Source: a virus
Strand: one strand, 5' to 3'
Length of the DNA: 64,000 nucleotides
IMG/VR virus record: IMGVR_UViG_3300032241_003323
Location: 1-64,000 of that record
Part shown: positions 24,821 to 33,172 of the stretch, piece after piece
Layout of the letters: every line of letters begins with the position of its first letter
Position numbering within the stretch: the first letter of the stretch is position 1
The notes under the pieces: model-generated
The model's input: only the letters and a program-made list of their open reading frames with translations
Databases searched by the model: none
What the model was told of the DNA's origin: nothing
Position numbers and translations under genes: made by a program

Positions 24821-25504
24821 TTAAAAACATTCTTTTATTTTTTCTAAACTATCGAAATCATTTTGACCAAAAACACCATCGGAAAAACCATAATAAACTG
24901 ACTCTTCTGCGTTTAAATTCCAATCTCCCAATCTTCTAATTTTTTTATCAATAAATTTCATGACCGCTTCATGATTCATTTTCTTTTGAACAAAATAAGA
25001 ACCATTTACAGCTCTGTTCGCATATATTTGCAGCATTCTAATATCCATTTTTTTATTCCACGCTGCATTAGACTGAACTGTAGTTGTAACACCTTCCAAG
25101 CTAAGAAACCCACGATGAATCATAAATTCACAGGATGGCATCATAATTCTTTTACATGCCGATTGAAGCAATATACTGCTCATTGAAGACACTTCGCCAT
25201 AAGCCAATATCGTGACTGGAGAAATGGCTGCTTTTATAGCGTCAAACATTGCCATACCATGAGACCAATCTCCACCCGGACTCTGTAAGTGAACCAATAT
25301 GTTTTGCTTGGTATTATCTCGATCTAATAAGTGTAAATTTTTAACAAATTGAGTGGCCATTCGATATTCAATTCCATTTTCTTCCTCATGACCAGAATAA
25401 TGACTGTGTAAATAAATTTCACGACTTAAAAAATTCAAATCATAATTATGAATTTGATTTGTTAATTCTATAAAATTATCTGAAAAATTTTTCTTTTTAG
25501 ACAT
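24821..25504 (-). CDS. clpP: ClpP-like serine protease
   Basis: 227 residues. Family blocks are present: 'ILVHLQSPGGDWSHGMAMFDAI', then the catalytic Ser in 'YGEVSSMSSILL' and the His in 'SCEFMIHRGFLS'. The third residue (Asp) is expected in the 'DIRMLQIYANR' region. The protein is a little longer than bacterial ClpP. It could form a barrel protease with a host ATPase (ClpX/ClpA), or process phage head or tail proteins. The ATG overlaps the SpoVR stop by one base, so it is translationally coupled to the SpoVR-YeaH-PrkA block. Active-site identity is from the motif, the substrate is unknown. Confidence 0.85.
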   Translation of the reverse strand: MSKKKNFSDNFIELTNQIHNYDLNFLSREIYLHSHYSGHEEENGIEYRMATQFVKNLHLLDRDNTKQNILVHLQSPGGDWSHGMAMFDAIKAAISPVTILAYGEVSSMSSILLQSACKRIMMPSCEFMIHRGFLSLEGVTTTVQSNAAWNKKMDIRMLQIYANRAVNGSYFVQKKMNHEAVMKFIDKKIRRLGDWNLNAEESVYYGFSDGVFGQNDFDSLEKIKECF

Positions 25505-27093
25505 TATTCTCTCTCAAACTCCTTACGAGTAACAACTTGAACATCTCTATCGCTGTTTAATCCATAGCAACAAAAAACTTTTTCAGTACCATCTTCATCT
25601 TTTGTGGCCAAGAAAACATCTTCATTCCAAATTGCTCTCAGTGAAGTCAAAACATCTGCAATATAAGGCTCATAAATATTTCTACCATCATAGTAATGCT
25701 GAAGAAACATCGAGCCTTGTCCTCGATAATTAGGCTCAGTAATTCGAATGTCGGGAAGACCTCCATTCAAATGCCGTCTCATTAAAAGATGTTTGATTTC
25801 TTTATAATCTCTGTTTTCAATTTTAAATTCTCCATTTGGATAATGCTTCCAGTGGAAATATTCCTGTTCTCTACAAAAATCTTCAGTAAAAAATTCATGA
25901 ATGAATGTAAAATCATCATAATATTTTCGAACTTCAAAAATCTTTTCTTTGCCAAGATTTGCACCTGTATCCCAGCTTTCCTTTGTTTTAATGTTAGAAC
26001 AATTGTCCCATTCTGTTCCAAATCTTCCCTTGTCCCATCTTTCACGAATATCTTTTAATAAATAATATCCAAGTTTATAAGGATTCATTGAATATTTTCC
26101 ACCTAAAACTCCCATCTTATGATTGGCGTATTCAACAATCCCGCAATCATGCGATTTTTGACCCAAAGCAACAAATCCCTGTTCTGCCATAATCACAGAA
26201 TCAGTCATTGAAGCCCAACCCTCATTAAGAGTTTTAGTTTGTCTTTGTGGAAAAAAGTACATAGCCTCTTCATACAACATCGAAATAATGTCAGCCTGCC
26301 AAGGTTTGAGAGGGGCATTATCTCTCAAAAATGCAAGCACATTTTTAGTTGGTTCTTTAAAAACACCAATTTCGTCCGCAGCATCTTTTTCAATAATTTC
26401 ATTATTTTGTTTTTCTTTAAAATCGTTTGTATTTAGGAATGGCTCCATATACAAACGATTTTTATCAACAGTCAATCTTCTGGGTTGATGGTAGACTCTT
26501 GCATCACGAATATTTTTTTCTTTAATAATTCGATCAGTCCACGCTTCAGCCCCATCAATTAAAGTCTCTAATCGCATCACATAATCAAGAAACTCAGTTA
26601 CTCTTTCTTTGCCCCATCTGGCCATATATTTTCTAATACGTGTTCCATGATTTGCCATTTTGTTCATCATGTTAGTGTCTGTAGCACTAAAGTGAATATT
26701 ATTCTTAAAAAAATCATTATGTCCAGTAGCGTGTGCAACTACAGTCAAATGATCAAGCAACGTATTAGAACTTAAATTGTATATATAGCATGGATTGGTA
26801 TTCACGACCATTTCATATATTTTATGCATACCAAATTCATATCCACGCTGTAATTCTTCATATTCCATACCAAATGACCAGTGTGGAAACCTAACAGGAA
26901 AGCCACCATAAGAGGCAATTTCGCTAATTTCATCATAAGTCAGTAATTGAACTACAGTAGGATAAAAATCCAAACCCCAGTCCCTACATGCCTGAAGAAT
27001 TTTAGGGATTAAATCTTTTAACTCTTTTGAAAGTTGAACTCCAGGAACAGTATTATCACCAAGAAGAATTGGAGCACCATGCATAAATCCCAT
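25504..27093 (-). CDS. SpoVR family protein (YcgB-like)
   Basis: 529 residues, full length for the family. Recognisable blocks are 'DFYPTVVQLLTYDEISEIASYGGFP', 'RFPHWSFGMEYEEL', 'NPCYIYNLSSNTLLDHLTVVAHATGHNDFF' and 'FFPQRQTKTLNEGWASM', with several conserved His/Glu pairs that could bind metal. SpoVR is needed for spore cortex formation in Bacillus, and its E. coli homologue YcgB is genetically tied to the PrkA kinase (YeaG) and YeaH. The same three-gene set is present here, on one strand with YeaH directly upstream. Its biochemical activity is unknown in any organism. GAGGG lies before the ATG. Confidence 0.92.
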   Translation of the reverse strand: MGFMHGAPILLGDNTVPGVQLSKELKDLIPKILQACRDWGLDFYPTVVQLLTYDEISEIASYGGFPVRFPHWSFGMEYEELQRGYEFGMHKIYEMVVNTNPCYIYNLSSNTLLDHLTVVAHATGHNDFFKNNIHFSATDTNMMNKMANHGTRIRKYMARWGKERVTEFLDYVMRLETLIDGAEAWTDRIIKEKNIRDARVYHQPRRLTVDKNRLYMEPFLNTNDFKEKQNNEIIEKDAADEIGVFKEPTKNVLAFLRDNAPLKPWQADIISMLYEEAMYFFPQRQTKTLNEGWASMTDSVIMAEQGFVALGQKSHDCGIVEYANHKMGVLGGKYSMNPYKLGYYLLKDIRERWDKGRFGTEWDNCSNIKTKESWDTGANLGKEKIFEVRKYYDDFTFIHEFFTEDFCREQEYFHWKHYPNGEFKIENRDYKEIKHLLMRRHLNGGLPDIRITEPNYRGQGSMFLQHYYDGRNIYEPYIADVLTSLRAIWNEDVFLATKDEDGTEKVFCCYGLNSDRDVQVVTRKEFERE

Positions 27094-27147
27094 GTTTTTT
27101 CCCTCAGTTAAATTTAAAAAAAATTATATAGAAAAATGTTCAACCGT

Positions 27148-28359
27148 TCAATCAGATTCTTTTGAAATTTTAGAAGGATTTCCAAGCAATTTCTTAATTG
27201 CATTCATAATTTGATTGTTTCGATCTTCTTCACTTAAAATCGACATTCCATGTCTATTGGGCTGATCGGGTCCAATTGAAACAGTGCGAACACATTCAGA
27301 ATCCAACCGACCTTCTACAATGGCTCTATCAACATTATCTTTAACACTGTCTTGGTAACTATAAGCTAGAATTTGAGTGATACCAGTAAAATTAACAACA
27401 TCTGGAGTAAATTCTTCCTCTAAAGTTTTTATGAAAACTTCATTGTCATCATGCCAATTATCACCATCTGTAAAATAAAACACATAAACATTCCACTTTT
27501 CGGGAGGATAACGATTTTCAAATTGTTTTGAAATAAATTTAAGTGCAGAAGAACATGTTGTTCCTCCACCAAACCTATATTTATAAAATTTATCTTCGTC
27601 AACTTCCATTGCAATCGAATCATGCCAAACATAAAGACGATCTACACGATCATAGAATCTACGAATCCATGTATCAATCCACCACGACATATCTGAAACG
27701 ATATCGCACTTGGCATCGTCCATTGATCCTGATCCATCTCTTGCAAAAACGATTAACGCATTGCTAGATGGAATTTTTATTTCATTATATTGTCTATATC
27801 TCTTATCATCATTAATAGGTTGTAAAACACGCACAGGATCTTTTAGTCCAGGCACATGCTTCAACTTATCCAGAGTTCCCTCTAATGCCTGTCTCTTTAG
27901 TGTTTGCATTAGAGTTCTGCGATTGTGTCTAAGAGATTCTGGACCAATTAAAGAAATATTATTATATTTTATTTTGACCTCATCATAAACTTCGTTAGGC
28001 TTCTTTTTTAAATTAGGAAGTTGAAGTTCATCTTGCATAAATTTAAGGACTTCCTCCAAGTCCAAATTTATTACAATGCCTTCTGACTCATCTTGACCAG
28101 CACCCTTACCTTTACCCTTGCCTGGATCTTTTCCAATTACATCTCCATCTTTTCCTTCGCCACGACCAACTCCCTCGTTGCCACTTCCATATACAATGTG
28201 AGGAATATCGACTTTGGGAATAGTGAAAGAAATCTTTCCGTTCTTTCCCCTTTTTCTAATAATATTTCCACTCTTTATAAACTTTTTCAAAGCTCTTCGA
28301 ATACGACCAGAAACAACATCTCTAAAATCTTTATGATCTTCTTCTATGCGTCTTGGCAT
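27148..28359 (-). CDS. YeaH/DUF444 protein with vWA-like domain
   Basis: 403 residues. The N-terminus starts with the family signature MPRRIEEDHKDFRDVVSGR; a Gly/Lys-rich linker (about residues 65-95) follows. A von Willebrand A-type domain begins about residue 200 with a MIDAS-like 'DGSGSMDDAK' (the usual motif is DxSxS). In bacteria YeaH and the PrkA kinase YeaG form a stress-response pair active under starvation. Upstream of it here lie a small gene and prkA, downstream SpoVR. GAGG precedes the ATG. Confidence 0.92.
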   Translation of the reverse strand: MPRRIEEDHKDFRDVVSGRIRRALKKFIKSGNIIRKRGKNGKISFTIPKVDIPHIVYGSGNEGVGRGEGKDGDVIGKDPGKGKGKGAGQDESEGIVINLDLEEVLKFMQDELQLPNLKKKPNEVYDEVKIKYNNISLIGPESLRHNRRTLMQTLKRQALEGTLDKLKHVPGLKDPVRVLQPINDDKRYRQYNEIKIPSSNALIVFARDGSGSMDDAKCDIVSDMSWWIDTWIRRFYDRVDRLYVWHDSIAMEVDEDKFYKYRFGGGTTCSSALKFISKQFENRYPPEKWNVYVFYFTDGDNWHDDNEVFIKTLEEEFTPDVVNFTGITQILAYSYQDSVKDNVDRAIVEGRLDSECVRTVSIGPDQPNRHGMSILSEEDRNNQIMNAIKKLLGNPSKISKESD

Positions 28360-28370
28360 GTTTACCTCTT

Positions 28371-28727
28371 TTATAACTTTACAATAAATTTAAAAGAATT
28401 TTCTTCAGTATTACAATGAAATTGTAATACTTCCATTTCGCACATAAACCAATCATAAAGTTTATTTTCAGAATTATCCATAAATCTTTCAAATAAAAGA
28501 TCTTTAAAAGTATCTTTTCCATCATTGCTGAAGGAAAGATCAAACGATCCATGACCATCCTGGTTTCCATCAGCACCAGAAATATGCATAGATTCCAATA
28601 AATCTATTTGATCCTCTGACAAAGAAAAATAAATATCATTAAAATATTTACAATCTTTGATTATTTCAGAAATGACAGAACCTAAATCTTCAAACTTGTT
28701 TGTTTTGCTTAACCAATAGTTTTTCAT
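28371..28727 (-). CDS. Hypothetical acidic protein in the PrkA block
   Basis: 118 residues, acidic and Phe-rich ('DGHGSFDLSFSNDGKDTFKDLLFERFM'). GGAG lies seven bases before the ATG. It sits between prkA and yeaH, a position that in bacterial operons is not normally occupied, so it may be a phage-specific regulator or adaptor of the kinase. No family recognised. Confidence 0.55.
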   Translation of the reverse strand: MKNYWLSKTNKFEDLGSVISEIIKDCKYFNDIYFSLSEDQIDLLESMHISGADGNQDGHGSFDLSFSNDGKDTFKDLLFERFMDNSENKLYDWFMCEMEVLQFHCNTEENSFKFIVKL

Positions 28728-28759
28728 CGCAATCTCCAGTGTTTTAAAATTATATGATT

Positions 28760-28789
28760 GAGAGGGGAGCCATACAAGCTTCCCCTCTC
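28760..28789. terminator. Intercistronic hairpin after prkA
   Basis: GAGAGGGGA and TCCCCTCTC form a perfect 9-bp stem with a 12-base loop between prkA and the following gene. No T run follows on the minus strand, so it may be an attenuator, RNA-processing or mRNA-stability element rather than a full terminator. The stem sequence recurs in terminators at 53651 and 60663. Confidence 0.6.
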
Positions 28790-28802
28790 ATAAATGGAAA
28801 AA

Positions 28803-30881
28803 TCAATCATCTTCTGCAAGATCGCCACGAGCAAAAATTCCACCCACAAAATCTAACACATCCGTTGCACTTCTTTCGTTATATCCATACTGTTTGATCA
28901 AACGAGTTTTAATCGCATCAATCTTTTCTTGAATGTCCTTGTCCACAACAGTGGCACCACTGACATTCAGGGCACTTAATTTAATCGTATCCTTGACATC
29001 TTCGAAAAGCTTCATTTCTAAGGCTTTTCTAAGTTTTGGATTGCTGTCCCAACGGAACGACTTGCCCTTATGAGCCAAGTCACCAATAAATGCTGCAATT
29101 TGCCGACGAAAATCTTCACATCCAGTATCAGGAATTTGAATCTTCTCTTCGATCTGTCTCATCAATCTTTCGTCAGGCTTGCGGTCTTGACCTGTGATTG
29201 GATCTTTAATCTTGGACTTATTGATAAATGCCATAACATTATCAATATAATTAGAACACAGTCTAATAATCGCATCTTCGTCTCCAACCAAAGCCTTTTG
29301 AACCTCATTCTTCAAAATGTCAGTTAGCTTTTTAAGAGACAAGTCAATACAAGTAATGTAACGTCCGACTTGCTCTCTATTAGTCAAGAGAGAAGAGTGC
29401 TCAAGACCATCTCGAAGTTCGTTTAACACCATGAACATGTTTACATAATCATGGTTATTAGCCAAACAATTTGAAATTTTATCCTGAAGATATCGAACGC
29501 TAACCCCGCCATTCATACCTTCATCTGGATACTTGTCTTTCATTTCCTTAACAGAATCTTCTGTCCATCCAGGAAGAAGCCTGTTATCATAAAGCTCTGC
29601 TTTTTCAACCAGACTAATTTTCCCATCTTTATCATCTTGAAGACGGGTCAATACACTCCATAAAGCAGCAATTTCCAATGTATGTGGAGCAATATGCTGT
29701 TTCACCTTGCCTGGACCGTAGTCCTTCTCAAGAATTTGTAGTTCCTCAGACCACTTCAAAGTATAAGGAACATCAATCTTTGTAGTGCGATCCCGAAATG
29801 CTTCCATATACTGATTGCTTCTAAGCTTTTGGAATTCAGGATCGTTTGTGTGAGCTATAATAGCTTCATCAATTGAAACCTGAGAAAACTTCTTCGGCTT
29901 AATGCACTGCTCTTGAGAAGCACCCAAAAGATCATAAAGGAATGCAGTATCGAGCTTCAAAGCCTCGATAAATTCTACAATTCCACGATTGCCAACGCAA
30001 AATTCACCATCAAAAGAGAACGCTCTTGGATCAGAATCAGATCCAAAATTGCCAATTTGACGGAAATTAATGTCACCAGTAAGTTCTGTGCTATCCTGAT
30101 TCTTCTCATCTTTAGGTTGAAATGTTGCAATGCCACAACGATCAGATTCACTATAAACTTTACGAATTACTCTAACGTGATTTTCAAGAACCTTTTCAAG
30201 ATCACCATCGTACTTCTTCAACAAAACATTCATGAATTTGTTGCAAAGAGGATCTAATTCAGTGTTACACTTTAACGTGTAAAGATCTTGCTTTCTTTCC
30301 TCTGAAGCGTTCTCTTCATGAATTCTATTTAATTCCTCCATAAGAGAAATTCTGGACTCTAAAGGAAGAAGTTTAAGTGGCTGCTCATGCATTGGGCATA
30401 AACATTCATTGTCCGTGTAAATTCCATCAATTCCTGTGGGCAAGTTTACCCATTTAAATGAATACCAAGACCCAGGTTCTGTCCTAGAATATCGTTCTAG
30501 CCCACGCTTAATCAATCTACAAATCGTAGATTTGGCACTTCCAACAGGCCCATGTAACAAAAGAATTCTTCGCTCAGTTCCATAACCACCAGCAGCACCT
30601 TTAATGAATTTGACCAAGGAATCCTTCATTGGGGTCAAACCCACAATTGGAATTTCCTCATCATCAAAAAAATTATAATGAATATAAGTTTTGCGGTATT
30701 CCTCAACAGGAAAACATCCTTTTTCCATGATCATATCATAAATTGTTTGCCATGCGTTTCTTAACAAGAAGGGCTTCTCATAGCAAAGCTCTAAATATTC
30801 TGAAAAACTCATTTCAGAATTAATTGTACGAAACTGATTTCTATTAAAATTGCCTATGACTTTCTTTAAAGCTGTTGTCAT
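28803..30881 (-). CDS. prkA: PrkA-type serine protein kinase (YeaG-like)
   Basis: 692 residues, close to the bacterial PrkA length. The AAA-like P-loop is 'LLHGPVGSAKSTICRLIK' (about residues 108-125). The rest keeps family landmarks including 'EELNRIHEE', the long region with 'GNRGIVEFIEALKLDTAFLYDLL' (sensor-like region, common in PrkA as 'NRG...EF.E..K') and 'TNDPEFQ', and the PrkA C-terminal domain with 'GGVSVRYLQDKIS'. In bacteria it phosphorylates proteins in starvation and stationary-phase responses, or acts as a AAA+ protease regulator. Upstream of a small gene, yeaH, spoVR and clpP on one strand. GGAGG precedes the ATG. Confidence 0.94.
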   Translation of the reverse strand: MTTALKKVIGNFNRNQFRTINSEMSFSEYLELCYEKPFLLRNAWQTIYDMIMEKGCFPVEEYRKTYIHYNFFDDEEIPIVGLTPMKDSLVKFIKGAAGGYGTERRILLLHGPVGSAKSTICRLIKRGLERYSRTEPGSWYSFKWVNLPTGIDGIYTDNECLCPMHEQPLKLLPLESRISLMEELNRIHEENASEERKQDLYTLKCNTELDPLCNKFMNVLLKKYDGDLEKVLENHVRVIRKVYSESDRCGIATFQPKDEKNQDSTELTGDINFRQIGNFGSDSDPRAFSFDGEFCVGNRGIVEFIEALKLDTAFLYDLLGASQEQCIKPKKFSQVSIDEAIIAHTNDPEFQKLRSNQYMEAFRDRTTKIDVPYTLKWSEELQILEKDYGPGKVKQHIAPHTLEIAALWSVLTRLQDDKDGKISLVEKAELYDNRLLPGWTEDSVKEMKDKYPDEGMNGGVSVRYLQDKISNCLANNHDYVNMFMVLNELRDGLEHSSLLTNREQVGRYITCIDLSLKKLTDILKNEVQKALVGDEDAIIRLCSNYIDNVMAFINKSKIKDPITGQDRKPDERLMRQIEEKIQIPDTGCEDFRRQIAAFIGDLAHKGKSFRWDSNPKLRKALEMKLFEDVKDTIKLSALNVSGATVVDKDIQEKIDAIKTRLIKQYGYNERSATDVLDFVGGIFARGDLAEDD

Positions 30882-30970
30882 TTTTCCTCCAAGGAATGGA
30901 TATATTCAGACAGAACAAATAAAATATAACAATTTATAATTTGTCGTTCAACAATCTAAAATAAAAAAAT

Positions 30971-31004
30971 AAAAAAATCCAGTATTTTATTCCTGGATTT
31001 TTTT
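30971..31004 (-). terminator. Rho-independent terminator
   Basis: AAAAAAATCCAG and CTGGATTTTTTT form a 12-bp perfect stem with a 10-base loop and T runs on both sides. It separates the 31022-31360 gene from prkA, so prkA must have its own promoter in 30882-30970. Confidence 0.85.
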
Positions 31005-31021
31005 AAAATTTACAAATATCA

Positions 31022-31360
31022 TCAAACAATGTCATCATCATCATCATCATCAATCATCCAATCATATTCATAAAATTTAGCTTTTCTTCTTGGCAGTTTA
31101 TCTAAATTTTTAAAATCTATTTCAAAAAGTATTGGTTGCAGCATACTGATTGGTGAATTATAGACAAACTCTATAATCTTACCAAAAACATCGACCATCA
31201 GTTTTCTATTTTCTTCTGTCAATTCTTTCCAAGGTTTGTTTAATTCTACTTGACATTTGTGTTGTATAGCAGAATCAGCATAAATTTCATAAAATTTCTC
31301 GGCAAGTTTTTCACCAGTAAGCGGCATTAAAAATTCTTTCTTAATTCCTGTGTAAATCAT
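31022..31360 (-). CDS. Hypothetical protein with Asp-run tail
   Basis: 112 residues from the ATG at 31360, which has no clear Shine-Dalgarno; an internal ATG at residue 12 is the alternative. Mostly helical, with a tail of consecutive Asp residues encoded by a GAT repeat near the stop. 'AEKFYEIYADSAIQHKCQVELNKPWKELTEENRKL' looks like a small regulatory fold. Function unknown. Confidence 0.5.
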   Translation of the reverse strand: MIYTGIKKEFLMPLTGEKLAEKFYEIYADSAIQHKCQVELNKPWKELTEENRKLMVDVFGKIIEFVYNSPISMLQPILFEIDFKNLDKLPRRKAKFYEYDWMIDDDDDDDIV

Positions 31361-31372
31361 GATATTTAAAAT

Positions 31373-31432
31373 AAATTTCGATTAAAAATTTTTAATTAAA
31401 TTTTTTTTGATTTAATTTTTTAATCGAAATTT
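31373..31432. repeat. Long AT-rich inverted repeat
   Basis: AAATTTCGATTAAAAA (31373-31388) is repeated inverted at 31417-31432. Inside it, AATTAAAT and ATTTAATT form a second nested pair. The whole 60 bp can form a cruciform or a long hairpin in the 109-base gap between two minus-strand genes. There is no GC-rich stem, so it is more likely a regulatory or promoter-region structure than a terminator. Confidence 0.6.
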
Positions 31433-31469
31433 ACATAATAATATATTTTTTATTTACTATTTTTTAATT

Positions 31470-31826
31470 TTATTTGACTTCGCCCCAAGCATTGTCATTA
31501 TCTAAATCATTTATGGGATTATAAACATCTGTTCCCATGTGAGATTTTTCTTCGGCGTTTCTCCGCTCCTCAATAACCCTCGGAAGATTATGATGAAAAC
31601 GATAATCGTGGCCAGAAGTTTCACTGTTCCAACGATCAGTGCCTTCAGGATTAGAAAACATAAAACCACAAACAGAAAGCAATTTTTCTTTACTTTTTGA
31701 TCCACAATCGGGACATTTTACAGTTTTATATTTCCCAGTTGAGTCACATGATGTCAACTCTTCATAAACTTTAAAACATTTTCTACATTTAAATTCATAT
31801 AAGGGCAAAATAAACCTCTCATTCAT
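31470..31826 (-). CDS. FmdB-type zinc-ribbon protein
   Basis: 118 residues. The N-terminus 'LPLYEFKCRKCFKVYEEL' followed by 'VKCPDCGSKSKEK' is the FmdB/Zn-ribbon signature: P-x-Y-[ED]-[FY]-x-C-x-x-C then C-P-x-C-G. The C-terminal half is charged and specific ('TDRWNSETSGHDYRFHHNLP'). FmdB proteins are putative regulators and occur in several phages. The start lies within the end of the upstream gene, so it is coupled. Confidence 0.75.
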   Translation of the reverse strand: MNERFILPLYEFKCRKCFKVYEELTSCDSTGKYKTVKCPDCGSKSKEKLLSVCGFMFSNPEGTDRWNSETSGHDYRFHHNLPRVIEERRNAEEKSHMGTDVYNPINDLDNDNAWGEVK

Positions 31827-32103
31827 CTTCTAATTGAATAAATTGACTGTATGTAGTGCTAATCATCTTTAATCGAGTATTGTGAGAATAAAATGCCCAA
31901 AAAAATGATTTTTCACAAGCTCTTATGGCTGCACGAAGAGTTCTATGATTCAAGTCTCTATGCAAAAAACCCATTTGAATTTCTTGCATCATCTTTTCCT
32001 CTTCTAAAATTTCTTTATATTCAGAAGAATCCGAATCTTCGCCAAAGAACTTGTCTACTTCATCTCTAAAATTTTCATTGTCATCGTAATTAAATCTTCT
32101 CAT
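31819..32103 (-). CDS. Hypothetical acidic protein
   Basis: 94 residues. The first half is very acidic (Asp/Glu/Ser), the second half basic and aromatic ('LNHRTLRAAIRACEKSFFWAFYSHNTRLKM'). AGGGG precedes the ATG. It lies one base after the upstream gene and overlaps the FmdB-like gene by eight bases. No family recognised. Confidence 0.55.
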   Translation of the reverse strand: MRRFNYDDNENFRDEVDKFFGEDSDSSEYKEILEEEKMMQEIQMGFLHRDLNHRTLRAAIRACEKSFFWAFYSHNTRLKMISTTYSQFIQLEDE

Positions 32104-32104
32104 T

Positions 32105-32683
32105 TTATCCCCTTGATACGATTTGAAACAAAGGAGTTGCCGAAATCCATAATTTTTCTATCCGATTTTCATTCACAGTCAAATTACCTTGAGCATGCTT
32201 GATATCAGATATAAAAGGACAACCCATTTTATTTATCCAGGAAGCTGTAACAAAGTTGCCCCATCCTTTTGAATATGTCACAAAAACACACGAACGATCC
32301 TGCTTACAATCGCAAGACAAATCGTCATCCAACATCTTGACTCCAGAAAAATCTGAATTAATTCCAGATTCTTCAAAGTCTCTTATACAAATAACTTCTG
32401 GTCCAATTACAAGAATTGGCTCTTTAACGCCATGGTTAATCGCACAATCAATTTGACCCTGAGTATCTGTAGACTTATGAAGAAATAAAGGAACTTTGCA
32501 TCTTCTTGTCCAGTTAAACAAATCATAATTCATAACATTTCGATTAGATGTAACAAAAACATTAGCATCTGGTAAATTTTTTGATATCGAATACCAACAA
32601 ATAAAAGACATCCAATCATGATGTGTAAGATAATCACAAACAATCAAAATATTTAAACCATCTCCAGTCGAAGATATTTTCAT
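32105..32683 (-). CDS. Hypothetical protein, possible glycosyltransferase-like fold
   Basis: 192 residues starting 'DGLNILIVCDYLTHHDWMSFICWYSISKNLPDANVFVTSNR', a Rossmann-like beta-alpha start resembling nucleotide-diphospho-sugar transferases that act on phage glycans. It also contains 'DCKQDRSCVFVTYSKGWGNFV' and ends 'WISATPLFQIVSRG'. No DxD-type metal site is certain. There is no strong ribosome site at the ATG. Confidence 0.45.
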   Translation of the reverse strand: MKISSTGDGLNILIVCDYLTHHDWMSFICWYSISKNLPDANVFVTSNRNVMNYDLFNWTRRCKVPLFLHKSTDTQGQIDCAINHGVKEPILVIGPEVICIRDFEESGINSDFSGVKMLDDDLSCDCKQDRSCVFVTYSKGWGNFVTASWINKMGCPFISDIKHAQGNLTVNENRIEKLWISATPLFQIVSRG

Positions 32684-32695
32684 ATTATAAAATAG

Positions 32696-32872
32696 TTACT
32701 TCCCCACAACTCCACTCACTCGTTTCCCAAAATTTAAACTTCTATAGCCAATTTTTGCCGGATTTGCTGGTTTGATTGCTTTAAAAGCCATCCCAGGAGA
32801 ATGGCCAGTTCCAATTCCGTAAACTTTTGTAATTTTTTGCTTCTCATCCAGAAATTGTAAAAAAGTAATCAT
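32696..32872 (-). CDS. Small protein with capsid-targeting-like N-terminus
   Basis: 58 residues, found by reading the minus strand between two longer genes. The N-terminus MITFLQFLDE has the F-x-x-F-L-D form of the shared head-targeting motif. The remainder is Gly/Lys/Arg-rich ('YGIGTGHSPGMAFKAIKPANPAK'). The ATG at 32872 has no Shine-Dalgarno, but TATAAATA ends exactly four bases upstream, as for the 2247-2432 gene. A DNA-bound internal head protein is an inference from the basic composition and the N-terminus. Confidence 0.55.
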   Translation of the reverse strand: MITFLQFLDEKQKITKVYGIGTGHSPGMAFKAIKPANPAKIGYRSLNFGKRVSGVVGK

Positions 32873-32876
32873 ATTA

Positions 32877-32884
32877 TATTTATA
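32877..32884 (-). promoter_or_regulatory. T4-type late promoter box TATAAATA (minus)
   Basis: Perfect TATAAATA on the minus strand, four bases before the ATG at 32872. It lies back to back with the plus-strand box at 32893, forming a small divergent late promoter pair. Confidence 0.55.
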
Positions 32885-32892
32885 TCAATAAG

Positions 32893-32900
32893 GATAAATA
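32893..32900 (+). promoter_or_regulatory. Late-promoter-like box GATAAATA (plus)
   Basis: GATAAATA ends four bases before the ATG at 32905. AAGGA overlaps its upstream edge and could act as a ribosome site if transcription starts earlier, so this case is less clear than the minus-strand partner. Confidence 0.4.
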
Positions 32901-32904
32901 TAAT

Positions 32905-33168
32905 ATGAAAACATTTAAACATTTTTTAGAAGATCGTGGTTGGTTTGAAGATGTTGCCACAACAATATCTAATCAAAGAAAAGCACAACAAACCGCATCA
33001 GATATTGTTTTAGCAAATAAATCTGATAAAACAATAAAAATTGGTGCAACTCCACCCAATAAGGTCGCTCAAATCCTCAAAAAAACAACAGTAAAACCAA
33101 CAATTGCGGCAAATGTCGCACAAATTTTACAAAAACCAAGCGATAATGATGATAATGTGCCGCAATAA
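32905..33168 (+). CDS. Protein with T4-like capsid-targeting N-terminus
   Basis: 87 residues. MKTFKHFLED closely matches the T4 internal-protein targeting peptide MKTYQEFIAE. The rest is Lys/Ala/Thr/Gln-rich with three related blocks: 'ANKSDKTIKIGATPPNKVAQILKKT', 'KPTIAANVAQILQKP'. The repeated 'VAQIL[KQ]K' element occurs twice. It is a lone plus-strand gene transcribed divergently from another candidate head protein. Packaging in the capsid and injection with the DNA is inferred. Confidence 0.65.
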   Translation: MKTFKHFLEDRGWFEDVATTISNQRKAQQTASDIVLANKSDKTIKIGATPPNKVAQILKKTTVKPTIAANVAQILQKPSDNDDNVPQ

Positions 33169-33172
33169 AATT

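Noticed and set aside
28803-30881. PrkA as part of a BREX or Pgl-type defence system
   Set aside because: Neighbours are YeaH and SpoVR, the usual partners of bacterial PrkA; no methylase, PglZ or Brx genes are near.
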